DNA of 64,000 nt, taken from Rubripirellula lacrimiformis. GTDB lineage: Bacteria > Planctomycetota > Planctomycetia > Pirellulales > Pirellulaceae. The DNA lies in the NCBI RefSeq assembly GCF_007741535.1, contig NZ_CP036525.1, forward strand, positions 2,790,001-2,854,000. Direction: 5' to 3'. A program made the position numbers and the translations under genes. The notes below the pieces were generated by a model. It had not been told where the DNA came from, searched no databases, and saw nothing but the letters and a program-made list of their open reading frames with translations. How positions within the stretch are numbered: the first letter of the stretch is position 1; every line of letters starts with the position of its first letter. Below, one piece after another: positions 1 to 9,239 of the stretch.

Positions 1-2
1 AT

Positions 3-1673
3 GTGGTCAACCTGTTCGATACAACGATGCAAATTCGCTGGATGGTGGCTGCCCTTTCAACGGGAATCGCGATTGCCATGATGTCCCATTGGTTGCCCTG
101 GTTGGTCCGAAGCGGCGGCCTCAACGCGTCTTCACCGGACATGCGGGTATTGGCGCAAGAAAGACTCCGGCATTGGTCCTTGGCGGCATTCCGTATCGCA
201 TCGGCCAATGGATGCTTGGCGATCTTTGCCGCGGTGTTCATGATCGTTTATGAGGTGGCGGACCAACAGACTGCGTGGGTGACTCAGTTGACAATCCTAT
301 CGGTAGCCATGTCGGGTTGGGCGATCGCGGTGTTGGCTGACCTGACGGATCGGACGCGACTGCGACATGTCGCGGTGGCTTCCGTGATGATCACGGTTGG
401 GTTATTGGCGAGCGTCGAATCCGTGCAAAGTTCCCACCCAGTGCTGGAAACTTCCATGCGTTGGTTGGTCGCGTCGGTTCTGGCAACCGCGACGTGGCTG
501 ATTGCGTTTCCCAAATTACTGGGGGATCGAATTGCCGTTCGCTGGTCCGACGCGTTTCGTGGCGGTGCAATCACGGCGGCAGTCGCGGGGATCGCTTCGC
601 TGATGGTGATGCTGACGATCGAAGCCATCTTGCGATCCGAGGATCGCACGGGCGGGATATCGCAAGTCATGGTGATCGGGGTCGCCGTGACGCTAGCGGT
701 GATGAGCGGATTGTCTGGATGGATCGGATTGGTCAGTCGACCGGGATCGCACTGGCAAACCAAATGGCAGTTGTCCGATTCGACACGCCGAGGGTTGGTC
801 GTTGCGGCCCAAGGGATTGCCGCGCTGTGTTGGTTGCACCTGTTTTTGTGTAAATCGCCCTTGGCGGTTTTGGGGCTTCGTCAGTATTGGCCGCTGATTG
901 TGATGGTGCTGGCCTTTGTCAGTGTCGGTGCGACCGAGTGGGCGAGTCGCCGTGGAGACCAAGTGATCGCCGGTGTGCTAAAGCAATCAGCGCTCTACTT
1001 GCCCCTGATTCCGATCTTCGGATTCTGGATCAGTCTAGGTACCAGCGACCAGTCGGCGTGGAAGTTCATCGGCGACACCGTTCGGTACGATGTGGTGCTG
1101 GTTGTCGGCGCGTTGTACTACGCCGGTTTGTCGACGATCTGGAAAAGTGTCTTCCCACGTATCAGTGCGGTGGTCATGGGGAACGCGGCACTGTGGATGT
1201 TGTTGGCGCAAAAACCGGGATGGGGATTCTTGATGCACCCACAGGCATGGATCATTCCGCCTGCGGTATGCGTTTTGGTCGTCACCCACTTCTATCGAAA
1301 CCGAATCAGCGGCCAAGCCGCCGCTGGCATTCGGTACGCGGCCACCTTGGTCATTTACGTCAGCAGTACAGCCGACATGTTGATCGGACAAATTGGAACG
1401 TCGCTGAGTGGACCGATTGTTCTAGTTGGGTTGGCATTGATAGGCATGATGGCGGGAGTGGTGCTGCGGGTAGGGCCGTTTTTGTACCTGGGTGCGATCT
1501 TTGTATTCTTGGGATCGGCCAGCATGGTTCGTCACGCCCAGCAATCGATCGATGCCGTCTGGCCTTGGTGGGTGTTCGGGATCACGACCGGGATGTTGCT
1601 GTTGGTCGGATTGACTTTGCTGGAAAAGAACAAGTCCCGATTGCGAAATTACGCTCGGTCATTGAATGGGTAG
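3..1673 (+). CDS. Polytopic integral membrane protein, probably 5'-truncated
   Basis: The frame is open from the window edge, so the real start may lie upstream; the first usable codon here is a GTG. The 556 visible residues contain about a dozen or more hydrophobic segments separated by short basic loops, for example around residues 15-33, 65-83, 185-205, 290-310 and 520-540, and end in a short charged tail. No catalytic motif or known domain was recognised. It is probably a planctomycete-specific inner-membrane protein. The next gene in the same direction begins about 130 bases downstream. Function unknown. Confidence 0.7.
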   Translation: MVNLFDTTMQIRWMVAALSTGIAIAMMSHWLPWLVRSGGLNASSPDMRVLAQERLRHWSLAAFRIASANGCLAIFAAVFMIVYEVADQQTAWVTQLTILSVAMSGWAIAVLADLTDRTRLRHVAVASVMITVGLLASVESVQSSHPVLETSMRWLVASVLATATWLIAFPKLLGDRIAVRWSDAFRGGAITAAVAGIASLMVMLTIEAILRSEDRTGGISQVMVIGVAVTLAVMSGLSGWIGLVSRPGSHWQTKWQLSDSTRRGLVVAAQGIAALCWLHLFLCKSPLAVLGLRQYWPLIVMVLAFVSVGATEWASRRGDQVIAGVLKQSALYLPLIPIFGFWISLGTSDQSAWKFIGDTVRYDVVLVVGALYYAGLSTIWKSVFPRISAVVMGNAALWMLLAQKPGWGFLMHPQAWIIPPAVCVLVVTHFYRNRISGQAAAGIRYAATLVIYVSSTADMLIGQIGTSLSGPIVLVGLALIGMMAGVVLRVGPFLYLGAIFVFLGSASMVRHAQQSIDAVWPWWVFGITTGMLLLVGLTLLEKNKSRLRNYARSLNG

Positions 1674-1802
1674 ACCAACTTGCCGGGGGGGGCCAGCAAA
1701 ACGTTCGTTGTCGTCATGCTTGGGATTGTACTTCGGTGGATGAGTCATCAGAATTTCCGGTGCACTTTCAACCTGGCACGAAGCTAGCGAGTCCCGACGG
1801 TT

Positions 1803-4800
1803 ATGCTTTCTCGAATCTGTTCCAATGAATTTCTAAGCGGCGACCGCGCTCGTGGTTCGCGTCAGTCGCTTCGAAATCGAATCGACATCACCGAAATTGG
1901 TAGCTTGGGAGCGTTAGCTGTTACCGAAGGGTCTGCCGGTGAAGAATATATCCTGGGTGTCGATTTCCAAAAAATCGACGATGGCCAGTTAGGTGTTTCC
2001 TGTGATTGTCTGCGTTTCCAAGGTGGAAATCCGTGCAAGCATCTGTATGCATTGCTGAGCAAACTGGACCATCTTTACGACGCCGTTCCCAGCGGCACCA
2101 GCCGGCTTCGGTTCTTCGATATCGATTCGACGATATTGGACGTCGGTAGCAAACTCGATCGACGCCGCCCGAAAAAGGGGCTGGCCAAAAATCCGAGCAA
2201 GACGACGCCCGCTGGCCGTTCGCAAGCAAGCGATCGTGAAGCCTTCCGCAGTCGAGTGATGGAATCGATCCTTGAATCGATGAAGAAAGATGGTCACGTT
2301 GCTTCGAGGGCAAGCGCCATCGCAGACATTCCAAACACAGTCACCGCTTCGACTGCGACACAATCATCGTCCGGCAAATCGAATGCAAAGTCCTGGAAGG
2401 AAACTTTGCAACGTATCGGTGCTTCGATAGACGATCCATTGGAGTCCACGAATTGGGGGATTCCATCCAAGGTATTCGAGCAAGACCTGGTTCCAAAGCA
2501 GCACTGGTTCGTTTGGTCTTTGTCGGAACGACAAAGCGAATCATCGATGATCGTCCAAGTGATGCACAGCGTGCGAAAGAAAAACGGCCAGTGGGCGACT
2601 CCGGTGTCGGTCTCCAATTCACCCCCGTTGGTGGATCCGACGATTGGGAAGTTGGATCGAGCGGTGTTGGCAGCCTTGTCGCCATCCGAAAATCCCTCGC
2701 AATCCTATGGTTACCGAAGCTACCAAGCGAGATCGCATGACCGCTTGAAGGTGGATCCAGCGTCGTTGGAAGTCTCTTTGCGTGCGTTGGCGGCCACCGG
2801 ACGGTTCGCGTGGAAACTAGGCCATTCGAAACGATTCGAAGATGCCCAAGCGATCCTCAGCGTCGACACGGGGCCGCGATGGAAACTCGCATTGGTGATC
2901 CGGCCCAATCCCGCCAAAGCAAATGGTTTGGTTGTCGAACCGGAATTGGTTCGTGGCAATGATGTGCTGCCGATATCGTCCGTGATGCTGGCCTGTGACG
3001 TTGGCTGCGGTGTGATTCAATTGCCGGGGCCGGTGCCAGCAACAGGCCAGGTTTCCGCCGGCGTCGTTTGCTTGGATCCGCAGGAAACCGCTGCCATCCG
3101 TGCCTGGCAATCGGTTGGCAAGGTCGCTGTTCCGGGGCGTAGCATCAACACAATGCTGACGGAACTTTCGGCCACACAGGGTCACTTGCCGTTGACAATC
3201 GACCCGTCGATCGCAGTGACGGAAACGACCGGAACGCCGATGCCGCAATGTCACCTCAGTCAGGTCGAGCCGGGGGTTGCTCGTTTTTATGCTGAACTGA
3301 TGGTGCGTTACGACGACCATTCTCACTCCTATGACGCTCCACGTCGCTGGTGGTTTGACCGTAAAACGAAGACCTTGGTGCACCGCAACGTGCAGGCCGA
3401 GTCCGAGCAACTGGCAAAAGTTGATGCCGCGGACTTTGATGTGAACTTGAACGATTACGAATCGAAGCTGATTGTCGGCCGTGATCGTTTTTTGACCGTG
3501 GTCGAACGACTTCGATCCGACGGTTGGGAGGTTTTGGCGGACGGTGTGGCGATCCGGTTGGCGACCGATTTCAATGTGTCCGTCAATTCCGGAGTGGATT
3601 GGTTCGATCTACACGCCGATGCGGACTTCGGCGGTGTGTCGGCCGCGTTGCCAGAACTGTTGGCCGCACTGCGCAGCGGCGATCGCACTATCCTGTTGGA
3701 TGATGGTACGTTGGGGATGCTGCCCGAAGCCTGGCTGAAACGCTTTGCCAGCTTGGTGGACAGTGGCAACACCGTCGACGGGGCCGTTCGGTTCGGACGC
3801 AGCCAAGCGATGTTGCTGGACGCGATGTTGGAAACGCAAGGAGACGTTTCCGCCGATCGATCCTTTACCGACTTTGTTGGCAAGCTAAAATCGTTCGATG
3901 GCGTCAAGTCGGCACTGCCCCCGAAATCCTTCACCGGGACTCTGCGGCACTATCAAGAGGTGGGGCTGGGGTGGTTCCAGTTTCTGGAAGAATTCGGATT
4001 CGGTGGCTGCCTTGCGGATGACATGGGGTTGGGCAAGACGATCCAGGTGCTGGCATTGTTCGAACACCGGCGGCTCCGGAACTTGCCGAAGAAAATCGCT
4101 CGCAAGCCATCCATTGTCGTTGTCCCCAAAAGCTTGGTGTTCAATTGGATCCAAGAAGCGAAACAGTTCACCCCCGGTTTGCGAGTCATCAATCACACCG
4201 GTGTTGATAGACAACAAGAACCGCAATCTTTGCTTGAAAGTGACTTGATTGTCACGACCTACGGAACGTTGCGGAACGACGCACCGTGGCTAAATGAAGT
4301 TGAATTTGACTACGCCGTGTTGGACGAAGCACAGGCCATCAAGAACCCCAGCAGTTTGTCGGCCAAGGCGGCGCGTTTGCTAAAAGCCGATCATCGTTTG
4401 GCCATGACGGGAACGCCCGTCGAAAACCACTTGGGTGACCTCTGGTCGTTGTTCGATTTTTTGAATCCGGGAATGCTGGGCAAAGCACCCAAAACGGTGC
4501 AGTTGGATGACGAACAAGATCGATTGCGTATCGAACAGGTCAGCCGATCGCTGCGGCCGTTCATCTTGCGGCGAACGAAAAAACAGGTGTTGACCGAGTT
4601 GCCGGAAAAGAGCGAGCAAACTCTGGCCTGTGAAATGAGCAAGCCGCAGGCGAAATTGTACGACGAAATTCGCGAACACTATCGTTTGCACCTGAGCAAG
4701 AAAGTTGCCGAGCTGGGGATCAAGCGATCCAAAATCCATGTATTGGAAGCGCTGTTGCGGCTGCGTCAGGTTGCTTGTGATCCGCGTCTGGTGGATCCGA

Positions 4801-5321
4801 CCAGCAAGGTTTCCGGCGCCAAAATCGATTCGCTGTTCCAGCAGCTCGAAGAGATCACCAGCGAAGGACACAAGGTGCTGGTCTTTTCGCAGTTCACCAA
4901 GCTGCTGGGGTTGATCCGAAACGAAGTTCAACAACGCGGTTGGGATCATGAGTACCTGGATGGCAAGACGCGGCGACGCGACAAGTGCGTCCAACGATTC
5001 CAAGATGACGATGATTGCAAACTGTTTTTGATCAGTCTGAAAGCAGGCGGCAACGGCCTGAACCTGACCGCGGCGGACTACGTGTTTATCTTGGATCCGT
5101 GGTGGAATCCGGCGGTCGAAGCCCAAGCGATCGATCGCGCCCATCGGATGGGGCAAACCAAGCCGGTGATGGCTTATCGAATGATCTGCACGGGCACCGT
5201 CGAGGACAAGATCATGGAACTGCAGAAGTCAAAACGAGACTTGGCGGACGCCATCATTTCGCAGGACAAGAGCCTGATTAGCGGGCTGACGGCGGATGAT
5301 TTACAGGCGTTGTTGGCTTAG
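1803..5321 (+). CDS. SNF2-family DEAD/DEAH helicase with N-terminal SWIM zinc finger
   Basis: This 1172-residue protein is a Swi2/Snf2-type ATPase, expected to translocate on DNA and remodel DNA-protein complexes. An N-terminal SWIM zinc finger (C67-x-C69, then C78-x-H80) is a likely nucleic-acid or protein-binding module. A poorly conserved middle region follows. The C-terminal half is the motor: Walker A DDMGLGKT near residue 739, Walker B DEAQ near 841, helicase motif III around MTGTP, and the C-terminal lobe with SQFT, LKAGGNGLNL and the motif VI QAIDRAHRMGQ. Bacterial members (RapA/HepA-like or SWIM-SNF2 proteins) are known; this one fits the SWIM-SNF2 type. The ATG at 1803 is the chosen start; the SWIM finger lies soon after it. 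It is a single gene with no evident operon partner. Confidence 0.92.
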   Translation: MLSRICSNEFLSGDRARGSRQSLRNRIDITEIGSLGALAVTEGSAGEEYILGVDFQKIDDGQLGVSCDCLRFQGGNPCKHLYALLSKLDHLYDAVPSGTSRLRFFDIDSTILDVGSKLDRRRPKKGLAKNPSKTTPAGRSQASDREAFRSRVMESILESMKKDGHVASRASAIADIPNTVTASTATQSSSGKSNAKSWKETLQRIGASIDDPLESTNWGIPSKVFEQDLVPKQHWFVWSLSERQSESSMIVQVMHSVRKKNGQWATPVSVSNSPPLVDPTIGKLDRAVLAALSPSENPSQSYGYRSYQARSHDRLKVDPASLEVSLRALAATGRFAWKLGHSKRFEDAQAILSVDTGPRWKLALVIRPNPAKANGLVVEPELVRGNDVLPISSVMLACDVGCGVIQLPGPVPATGQVSAGVVCLDPQETAAIRAWQSVGKVAVPGRSINTMLTELSATQGHLPLTIDPSIAVTETTGTPMPQCHLSQVEPGVARFYAELMVRYDDHSHSYDAPRRWWFDRKTKTLVHRNVQAESEQLAKVDAADFDVNLNDYESKLIVGRDRFLTVVERLRSDGWEVLADGVAIRLATDFNVSVNSGVDWFDLHADADFGGVSAALPELLAALRSGDRTILLDDGTLGMLPEAWLKRFASLVDSGNTVDGAVRFGRSQAMLLDAMLETQGDVSADRSFTDFVGKLKSFDGVKSALPPKSFTGTLRHYQEVGLGWFQFLEEFGFGGCLADDMGLGKTIQVLALFEHRRLRNLPKKIARKPSIVVVPKSLVFNWIQEAKQFTPGLRVINHTGVDRQQEPQSLLESDLIVTTYGTLRNDAPWLNEVEFDYAVLDEAQAIKNPSSLSAKAARLLKADHRLAMTGTPVENHLGDLWSLFDFLNPGMLGKAPKTVQLDDEQDRLRIEQVSRSLRPFILRRTKKQVLTELPEKSEQTLACEMSKPQAKLYDEIREHYRLHLSKKVAELGIKRSKIHVLEALLRLRQVACDPRLVDPTSKVSGAKIDSLFQQLEEITSEGHKVLVFSQFTKLLGLIRNEVQQRGWDHEYLDGKTRRRDKCVQRFQDDDDCKLFLISLKAGGNGLNLTAADYVFILDPWWNPAVEAQAIDRAHRMGQTKPVMAYRMICTGTVEDKIMELQKSKRDLADAIISQDKSLISGLTADDLQALLA

Positions 5322-5408
5322 ACGTCATCCTTCCCATCACGATCGATGACCTTCGTTGGCCTGGATCAATCTTGCCTGAGCGTCGCAGCGATGGTTGGCG
5401 AATCGGGA

Positions 5409-6422
5409 TCAGTTTGGAAGGATGGCGACTTCGTGACCCGCACGGGTGGACAGGTGTTGCCAGAGTTCGCGATCGATCGAATCGTTCACCATTCGTACCG
5501 AACCGTCCATCAGCGACGTGATGACGCCGCCTTGGTGATAGCTTCGCGAAGTCACCGCTGCGTAGGTTCGCGGGATCGGCGAACCGGATGACTTGCCTTC
5601 GCGAAAATTGGTGAAATCAAGGTCATATTCAATGCCCGATTCGGTGCAAATGACCTTGGTGTTGGGTGTGAACGTGGTCGTGAATCCGCTCTGGTGAACG
5701 CGGCCGTCGACCCATTCGGTGTGCCCTGTATCGGTCTTGAATGAACCCGCCAATGCGCAGATGTCGGTTTCAACCACCGGGGTGTCGATGTTGCCGGCTG
5801 TCGCGGCGTCGCGGTAGTACGGAGTCCACGATTTGACTTCCGAAAACGCTAGCGTGTTGCTCAGACCGTCCAAGCAATCCCGGAACCGTCGTCCTCGTTG
5901 GGCCGTGAACATCCCATCGCCTACCCGGTTGTTGTTGGCATCGTAAACGAACCAAACACCTGCGTTGTAGGCGTAGCTAAGGGGGTAGTGTTCCGGCCCG
6001 TTGTCGCCCGGCCGTGGTCGGTCATTGACGTCGCTGGGGCACTGGTAGGTGGGGACGCGGAAGCTGGAAACCGGTACGTCCTGGCCGTCGATGTGAAGCG
6101 TTGCGGCGCCGTATCCGGCAGCGAAGTCGACAGCCGTCGATAGTGCCAGGGCTTCGATGTATGGCAGCAACCGCGCCTGTGTCGACCATCCGTCACCCGT
6201 CATCGCCGGTTGGCTCCAAGCCGCGGGCAATTGCTGGGTGGCAGATTCGTAGTTGTGACAGGCCAATACGATCTGTTTCATATTGTTCTGGCAACTCATC
6301 CGCCGAGCCGCCTCGCGGGCTGCCTGAACCGCTGGCAACAACAGCCCCACCAGCACGCCGATGATCGCGATCACGACCAGAAGTTCGACCAAAGTGAAAC
6401 CTTGGCGATTGAATTGACGCAT
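5409..6422 (-). CDS. DUF1559 protein with type IV prepilin-like N-terminus
   Basis: The 337-residue product starts with a textbook prepilin cleavage/methylation motif, GFTLVELLVVIAIIGVL, after a short basic leader, followed by AAREAARRMSCQNNMKQI, which is the hallmark of planctomycete DUF1559 (SBP_bac_10) proteins. The C-terminus carries the family's DGSVRMVNDSID and TRAG motifs. Such proteins occur in tens to hundreds of copies per planctomycete genome and are thought to be exported, pseudopilin-like or extracellular-matrix proteins; their exact role is unknown. A prepilin peptidase is not encoded nearby. It is convergent with the SNF2 helicase gene. Confidence 0.93.
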   Translation of the reverse strand: MRQFNRQGFTLVELLVVIAIIGVLVGLLLPAVQAAREAARRMSCQNNMKQIVLACHNYESATQQLPAAWSQPAMTGDGWSTQARLLPYIEALALSTAVDFAAGYGAATLHIDGQDVPVSSFRVPTYQCPSDVNDRPRPGDNGPEHYPLSYAYNAGVWFVYDANNNRVGDGMFTAQRGRRFRDCLDGLSNTLAFSEVKSWTPYYRDAATAGNIDTPVVETDICALAGSFKTDTGHTEWVDGRVHQSGFTTTFTPNTKVICTESGIEYDLDFTNFREGKSSGSPIPRTYAAVTSRSYHQGGVITSLMDGSVRMVNDSIDRELWQHLSTRAGHEVAILPN

Positions 6423-6812
6423 CAGCGGAAGCCTTTGGGATTCGTTTCAGAATCACACTAATCGTATTGAGAATCAGTCGCAACAGACCGTGTTTTAGTC
6501 GCTGACCTTATTTGTCGCAACGATCCTAGCGACAATTCCGGGTACAGAAAGTCAAGGTTTTTGCCGAACGGGTCTTTCGGATAGTTCTGGCGAGGGGGGG
6601 GGGGGCGTGCGCGGCGGCTCGATCGCCAGTGCAGCGTGCCAGCGTGCAGCGTGCAGCGTGCAGCGTGCAGAGTGCAGAGTGCAGAGTGCAGAGTGCAGAG
6701 TGCAGAGTGCAGAGTGCAGAGTGCAGAGTGCAGAGTGCAGAGTGTCAGGCGACGTTTTAGGCGATCGATCCGGATCCGAATCCAGCTGCGCCGATCAGGC
6801 CGCCACGGGCCC
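6423..6812. other. Intergenic region with short tandem repeats
   Basis: A 390-base gap between the divergent start of the DUF1559 gene and the end of the Nudix gene. It holds a G-run near 6594-6606 and the 7-bp tandem array described separately. Open frames across it are low-complexity products of the array and are not believed to be genes. Confidence 0.6.
6646..6743. repeat. 7-bp tandem repeat, about 14 units
   Basis: Three units of GCAGCGT (6646-6666) are followed by eleven perfect units of GCAGAGT (6667-6743). The change of one base between the two blocks and the perfect periodicity inside each indicate slippage expansion. It lies between genes and does not sit at an obvious promoter spacing for either neighbour. 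Confidence 0.95.
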
Positions 6813-7352
6813 CTACAGCCCGGCGGCCGAGGATTTCAGCCAGGCTTCGACTGCCAGCCGGTTCGATTCGAACGCCATGTTGTCCAGATGATCACGCGTT
6901 GGCCGCACCCACAGATGGTGATCGAGTTCATCATCATCCAGTGCAAACGAATCCAGGGATCCCGGCCGGCACTGGAAAAAGACATCGATCACGGGGGCCG
7001 TCACACCGCCGTAGCAGTACTGGTTCGGTCGCGACATCAGATACTGAGTCTCGCGGAGAGTCAGTTTGGTTTCTTCGTGAACCTCGCGCCGCAGCGCCTC
7101 TTCGACCGATTCGTTTCGGTCCACGAATCCGCCCGGCAAACCCCATTGGCCGAGCCCAGGGTTACGAGCTCGGCGAACCAGCAGCAGTTCGCCCGAATCG
7201 TTCACGATCAACCCACCGACGGCCGCCACCGGGCCTAGATAGAGGGTCATCTGGCATGATTCGCAGTGGAATGGAATCTGGCCAACCGAATCGTGGGCGT
7301 GACCACACCGAGGGCAGAATCGATAGGAATCTTCGATCGGGAGGTCGGTCAT
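6813..7352 (-). CDS. Nudix hydrolase with N-terminal zinc ribbon
   Basis: This 179-residue protein has a zinc ribbon (CPRCGH and CESC pairs, residues about 12-35) followed by a Nudix fold. The Nudix box is visible as GGFVDRNESVEEALRREV and HEET, matching Gx5Ex7REUxEExGU. Family members hydrolyse nucleoside diphosphates linked to another moiety; the zinc-ribbon architecture resembles NADH pyrophosphatase NudC and related NUDIX/zinc-ribbon proteins, but the NudC-specific SQPWPFPxS signature was not seen, so the substrate is open. The ATG at 7352 is preferred over upstream in-frame starts because the ribbon follows directly. It lies downstream of the BamA-barrel gene, 63 bases away, on the same strand. 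Confidence 0.87.
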   Translation of the reverse strand: MTDLPIEDSYRFCPRCGHAHDSVGQIPFHCESCQMTLYLGPVAAVGGLIVNDSGELLLVRRARNPGLGQWGLPGGFVDRNESVEEALRREVHEETKLTLRETQYLMSRPNQYCYGGVTAPVIDVFFQCRPGSLDSFALDDDELDHHLWVRPTRDHLDNMAFESNRLAVEAWLKSSAAGL

Positions 7353-7415
7353 GGCCGGTCGTTCAAACATCCAGTGGGCAGGCGATCGGCAACGAAGGGG
7401 TGGCCGCAAACAGCG

Positions 7416-9239
7416 TTAGCGAATTAGGCTCATGTAAAAACTGAAGACTCGCACATCGTCGGTCTCCGCTTTGGTGACCGGATAGGCAAAGTCGAACGCC
7501 AGTGGTGCGGGGCCCAACATCGGAATGGCAACGCGAAGTCCCAAACCGGGTGCGACTCGGAATGAATCGGAGTCCAGTTTCGCTTTCTCTTCGACCGTCC
7601 CGAAGTCGACGAACGCGACGCCGCGAAAGGCATCGTCCGCCGTGATCGGGAACATGTATTCGACACTGTTGAGCCATTGGAAACGCCCACCAAGTTCGAC
7701 ACCGTTGACCGGGTCGACGGGGCCAGCCCCACGGAAATCAAAACCGCGAATGGTGGCGTAACCGCCGGCAAAGAAATTCTCGAAGATCGGGGTTTCTTCG
7801 CCGCTGTATCCGACCTTGGTCGAATACGACAGCGTTTGTTTTCCGGATCCGTCGGCACGTTCGCGAACCAACCAGTACTGACGGAATTCGGTTTCGAAGC
7901 GAGCGTAATCGTAGTCGCCGAAGGCTTCGGAGAATTTGAACTCGAAGTAGTGTCCCTGGCTGGCTTGGATCGGGCTATTCCGCGTGTCGTGCGTCAGCGA
8001 AACTTCGCCTGAATACAGTTCGTTCTCGCCGACCGATTGGGTCAGCAACGCGGGGCCGGTACGGTTGGTTTCTAGGTCAACCGACTGTCCCGTCATGCCG
8101 AACGAGATCGAAAGGTCGGGAGTGATTCGATATCCGAATGCCAAGCGACCGCCCAACCGTTCTTCGTCCCAGTCGTTGAATCGACGGTCATACAAGAAAC
8201 CGCTGACCGACATGCTTAGCGGCAGGTAGCCGAACAGGTTGGGGTCCACGAACTGGGCCGTATATCGTTTGAAGTCGCTGCCCGGTGCCATTTCGATTCG
8301 GAACGTCTGACCGGCACCGCGGAATGCTGTGCCGCTGAACAGATCGCTGAACGATCGCGGGAACCGCATGATGTCGAAGTTGCGTTCGTCAATCGTGACT
8401 TGACCGGTCACACCGGCGTCGCTGTTGACCGCACCGCCCAACATGATCCGGCCGGTACGAGCAGGAAATCCGTTGATCACCAAGTCGGCTTCGCGGATCC
8501 GGGGACCCTGGACCGCTTGCGTGATCGTGCCGTAGGGCATCGCCGGGGCGTAGGGGTCTGCCAATCCGGTGCCGTCCAACGAGTTTGCGTTGGGGACGCC
8601 ATTGTACTGAGGTGCTGCGTTGTATTGGGGTGCAGCGTTGTATTGGGGTGCAGCGTTGTACTGGGGTGCAGCGTTGTATTGGGGGGCCGCACCATTGGGG
8701 GCAGCCGGGTTGTACGGTTGTCCGGTGTTGTATTGGGGCGCGTTGTAGGTCGGGGGTGGCGACGGGTTTTGCGGGAATTGGCGGGCCGTATAGCGTTCGT
8801 CAGCGACCGGTTTGGCGGCGACCGTTTGGCCGACTGGTGTGTAGGCGGTTTGGGCGACTGCGCTGCCCGGATTGTCAGCAAAAGCCGGAATCGGGGTCAT
8901 CGATAGTGCCGCATCTGTCCCCCCGATATCGGATGCTGCGGTGTTGGATGCCGTGGTCATGCCCGGCGTCGCTTGGGTTTGCCAACCCGATTGCGTGGCC
9001 CAACCCGGTTGGGTCGAGGGAACGCTTTGCAGCTGGGCGCAGCCGGCTGTCCACACCAACGATCCGAAGATCGCAAGTCGGCCGATGGAACGAGCCATGG
9101 GCGAGTGGTTGGAATCCTTCATGCGGTCAGCTTTGACGGAGGTAGGTTGGAGATGCTGCGGTCGATTCATCGGTTGCCCAGCGGAGGACTGCCCTCGCAG
9201 AGCAATCTGCGTCGACGGATGGTTCTCGGTGTCGTTCAT
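7416..9239 (-). CDS. BamA-type outer-membrane beta-barrel, separate lipoprotein (split BamA)
   Basis: The product carries the C-terminal 16-stranded barrel domain of BamA/Omp85 (bacterial surface antigen), from TGRIMLGGAVNSDAGVTG (first strand) to the C-terminal FSFYMSLIR, but has no POTRA domains. Instead the N-terminus has a lipoprotein signal ending in LVWTAGC, then a 200-residue Gln/Pro/Asn-rich linker with tandem PQYNAA repeats. The ATG at 9239 overlaps the stop of the upstream POTRA gene (TGATG), implying coupled translation; an internal ATG at 9122 would give a more standard lipoprotein signal (568 residues instead of 607). Expected role: outer-membrane insertion of beta-barrel proteins, working with the POTRA protein encoded just upstream. 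Confidence 0.85.
   Translation of the reverse strand: MNDTENHPSTQIALRGQSSAGQPMNRPQHLQPTSVKADRMKDSNHSPMARSIGRLAIFGSLVWTAGCAQLQSVPSTQPGWATQSGWQTQATPGMTTASNTAASDIGGTDAALSMTPIPAFADNPGSAVAQTAYTPVGQTVAAKPVADERYTARQFPQNPSPPPTYNAPQYNTGQPYNPAAPNGAAPQYNAAPQYNAAPQYNAAPQYNAAPQYNGVPNANSLDGTGLADPYAPAMPYGTITQAVQGPRIREADLVINGFPARTGRIMLGGAVNSDAGVTGQVTIDERNFDIMRFPRSFSDLFSGTAFRGAGQTFRIEMAPGSDFKRYTAQFVDPNLFGYLPLSMSVSGFLYDRRFNDWDEERLGGRLAFGYRITPDLSISFGMTGQSVDLETNRTGPALLTQSVGENELYSGEVSLTHDTRNSPIQASQGHYFEFKFSEAFGDYDYARFETEFRQYWLVRERADGSGKQTLSYSTKVGYSGEETPIFENFFAGGYATIRGFDFRGAGPVDPVNGVELGGRFQWLNSVEYMFPITADDAFRGVAFVDFGTVEEKAKLDSDSFRVAPGLGLRVAIPMLGPAPLAFDFAYPVTKAETDDVRVFSFYMSLIR
8590..8700 (-). repeat. In-gene 18-bp tandem repeat coding PQYNAA units
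   Basis: Inside the barrel gene, about five near-identical 18-base units encode consecutive PQYNAA hexapeptides. The unit length is a multiple of three, so copy-number change would lengthen or shorten the linker between the lipid anchor and the barrel without breaking the frame. Confidence 0.85.

Noticed and set aside
887-1828. 313-codon plus-strand frame overlapping the membrane protein gene
   Set aside because: Cys/Arg/His-rich product with no domain; the other frame encodes regular transmembrane helices, so this is a shadow frame.
6607-7238. Plus-strand frames across the 7-bp repeat
   Set aside because: They translate the repeat into CRVQSAE-like low complexity and then run antisense to the Nudix gene.
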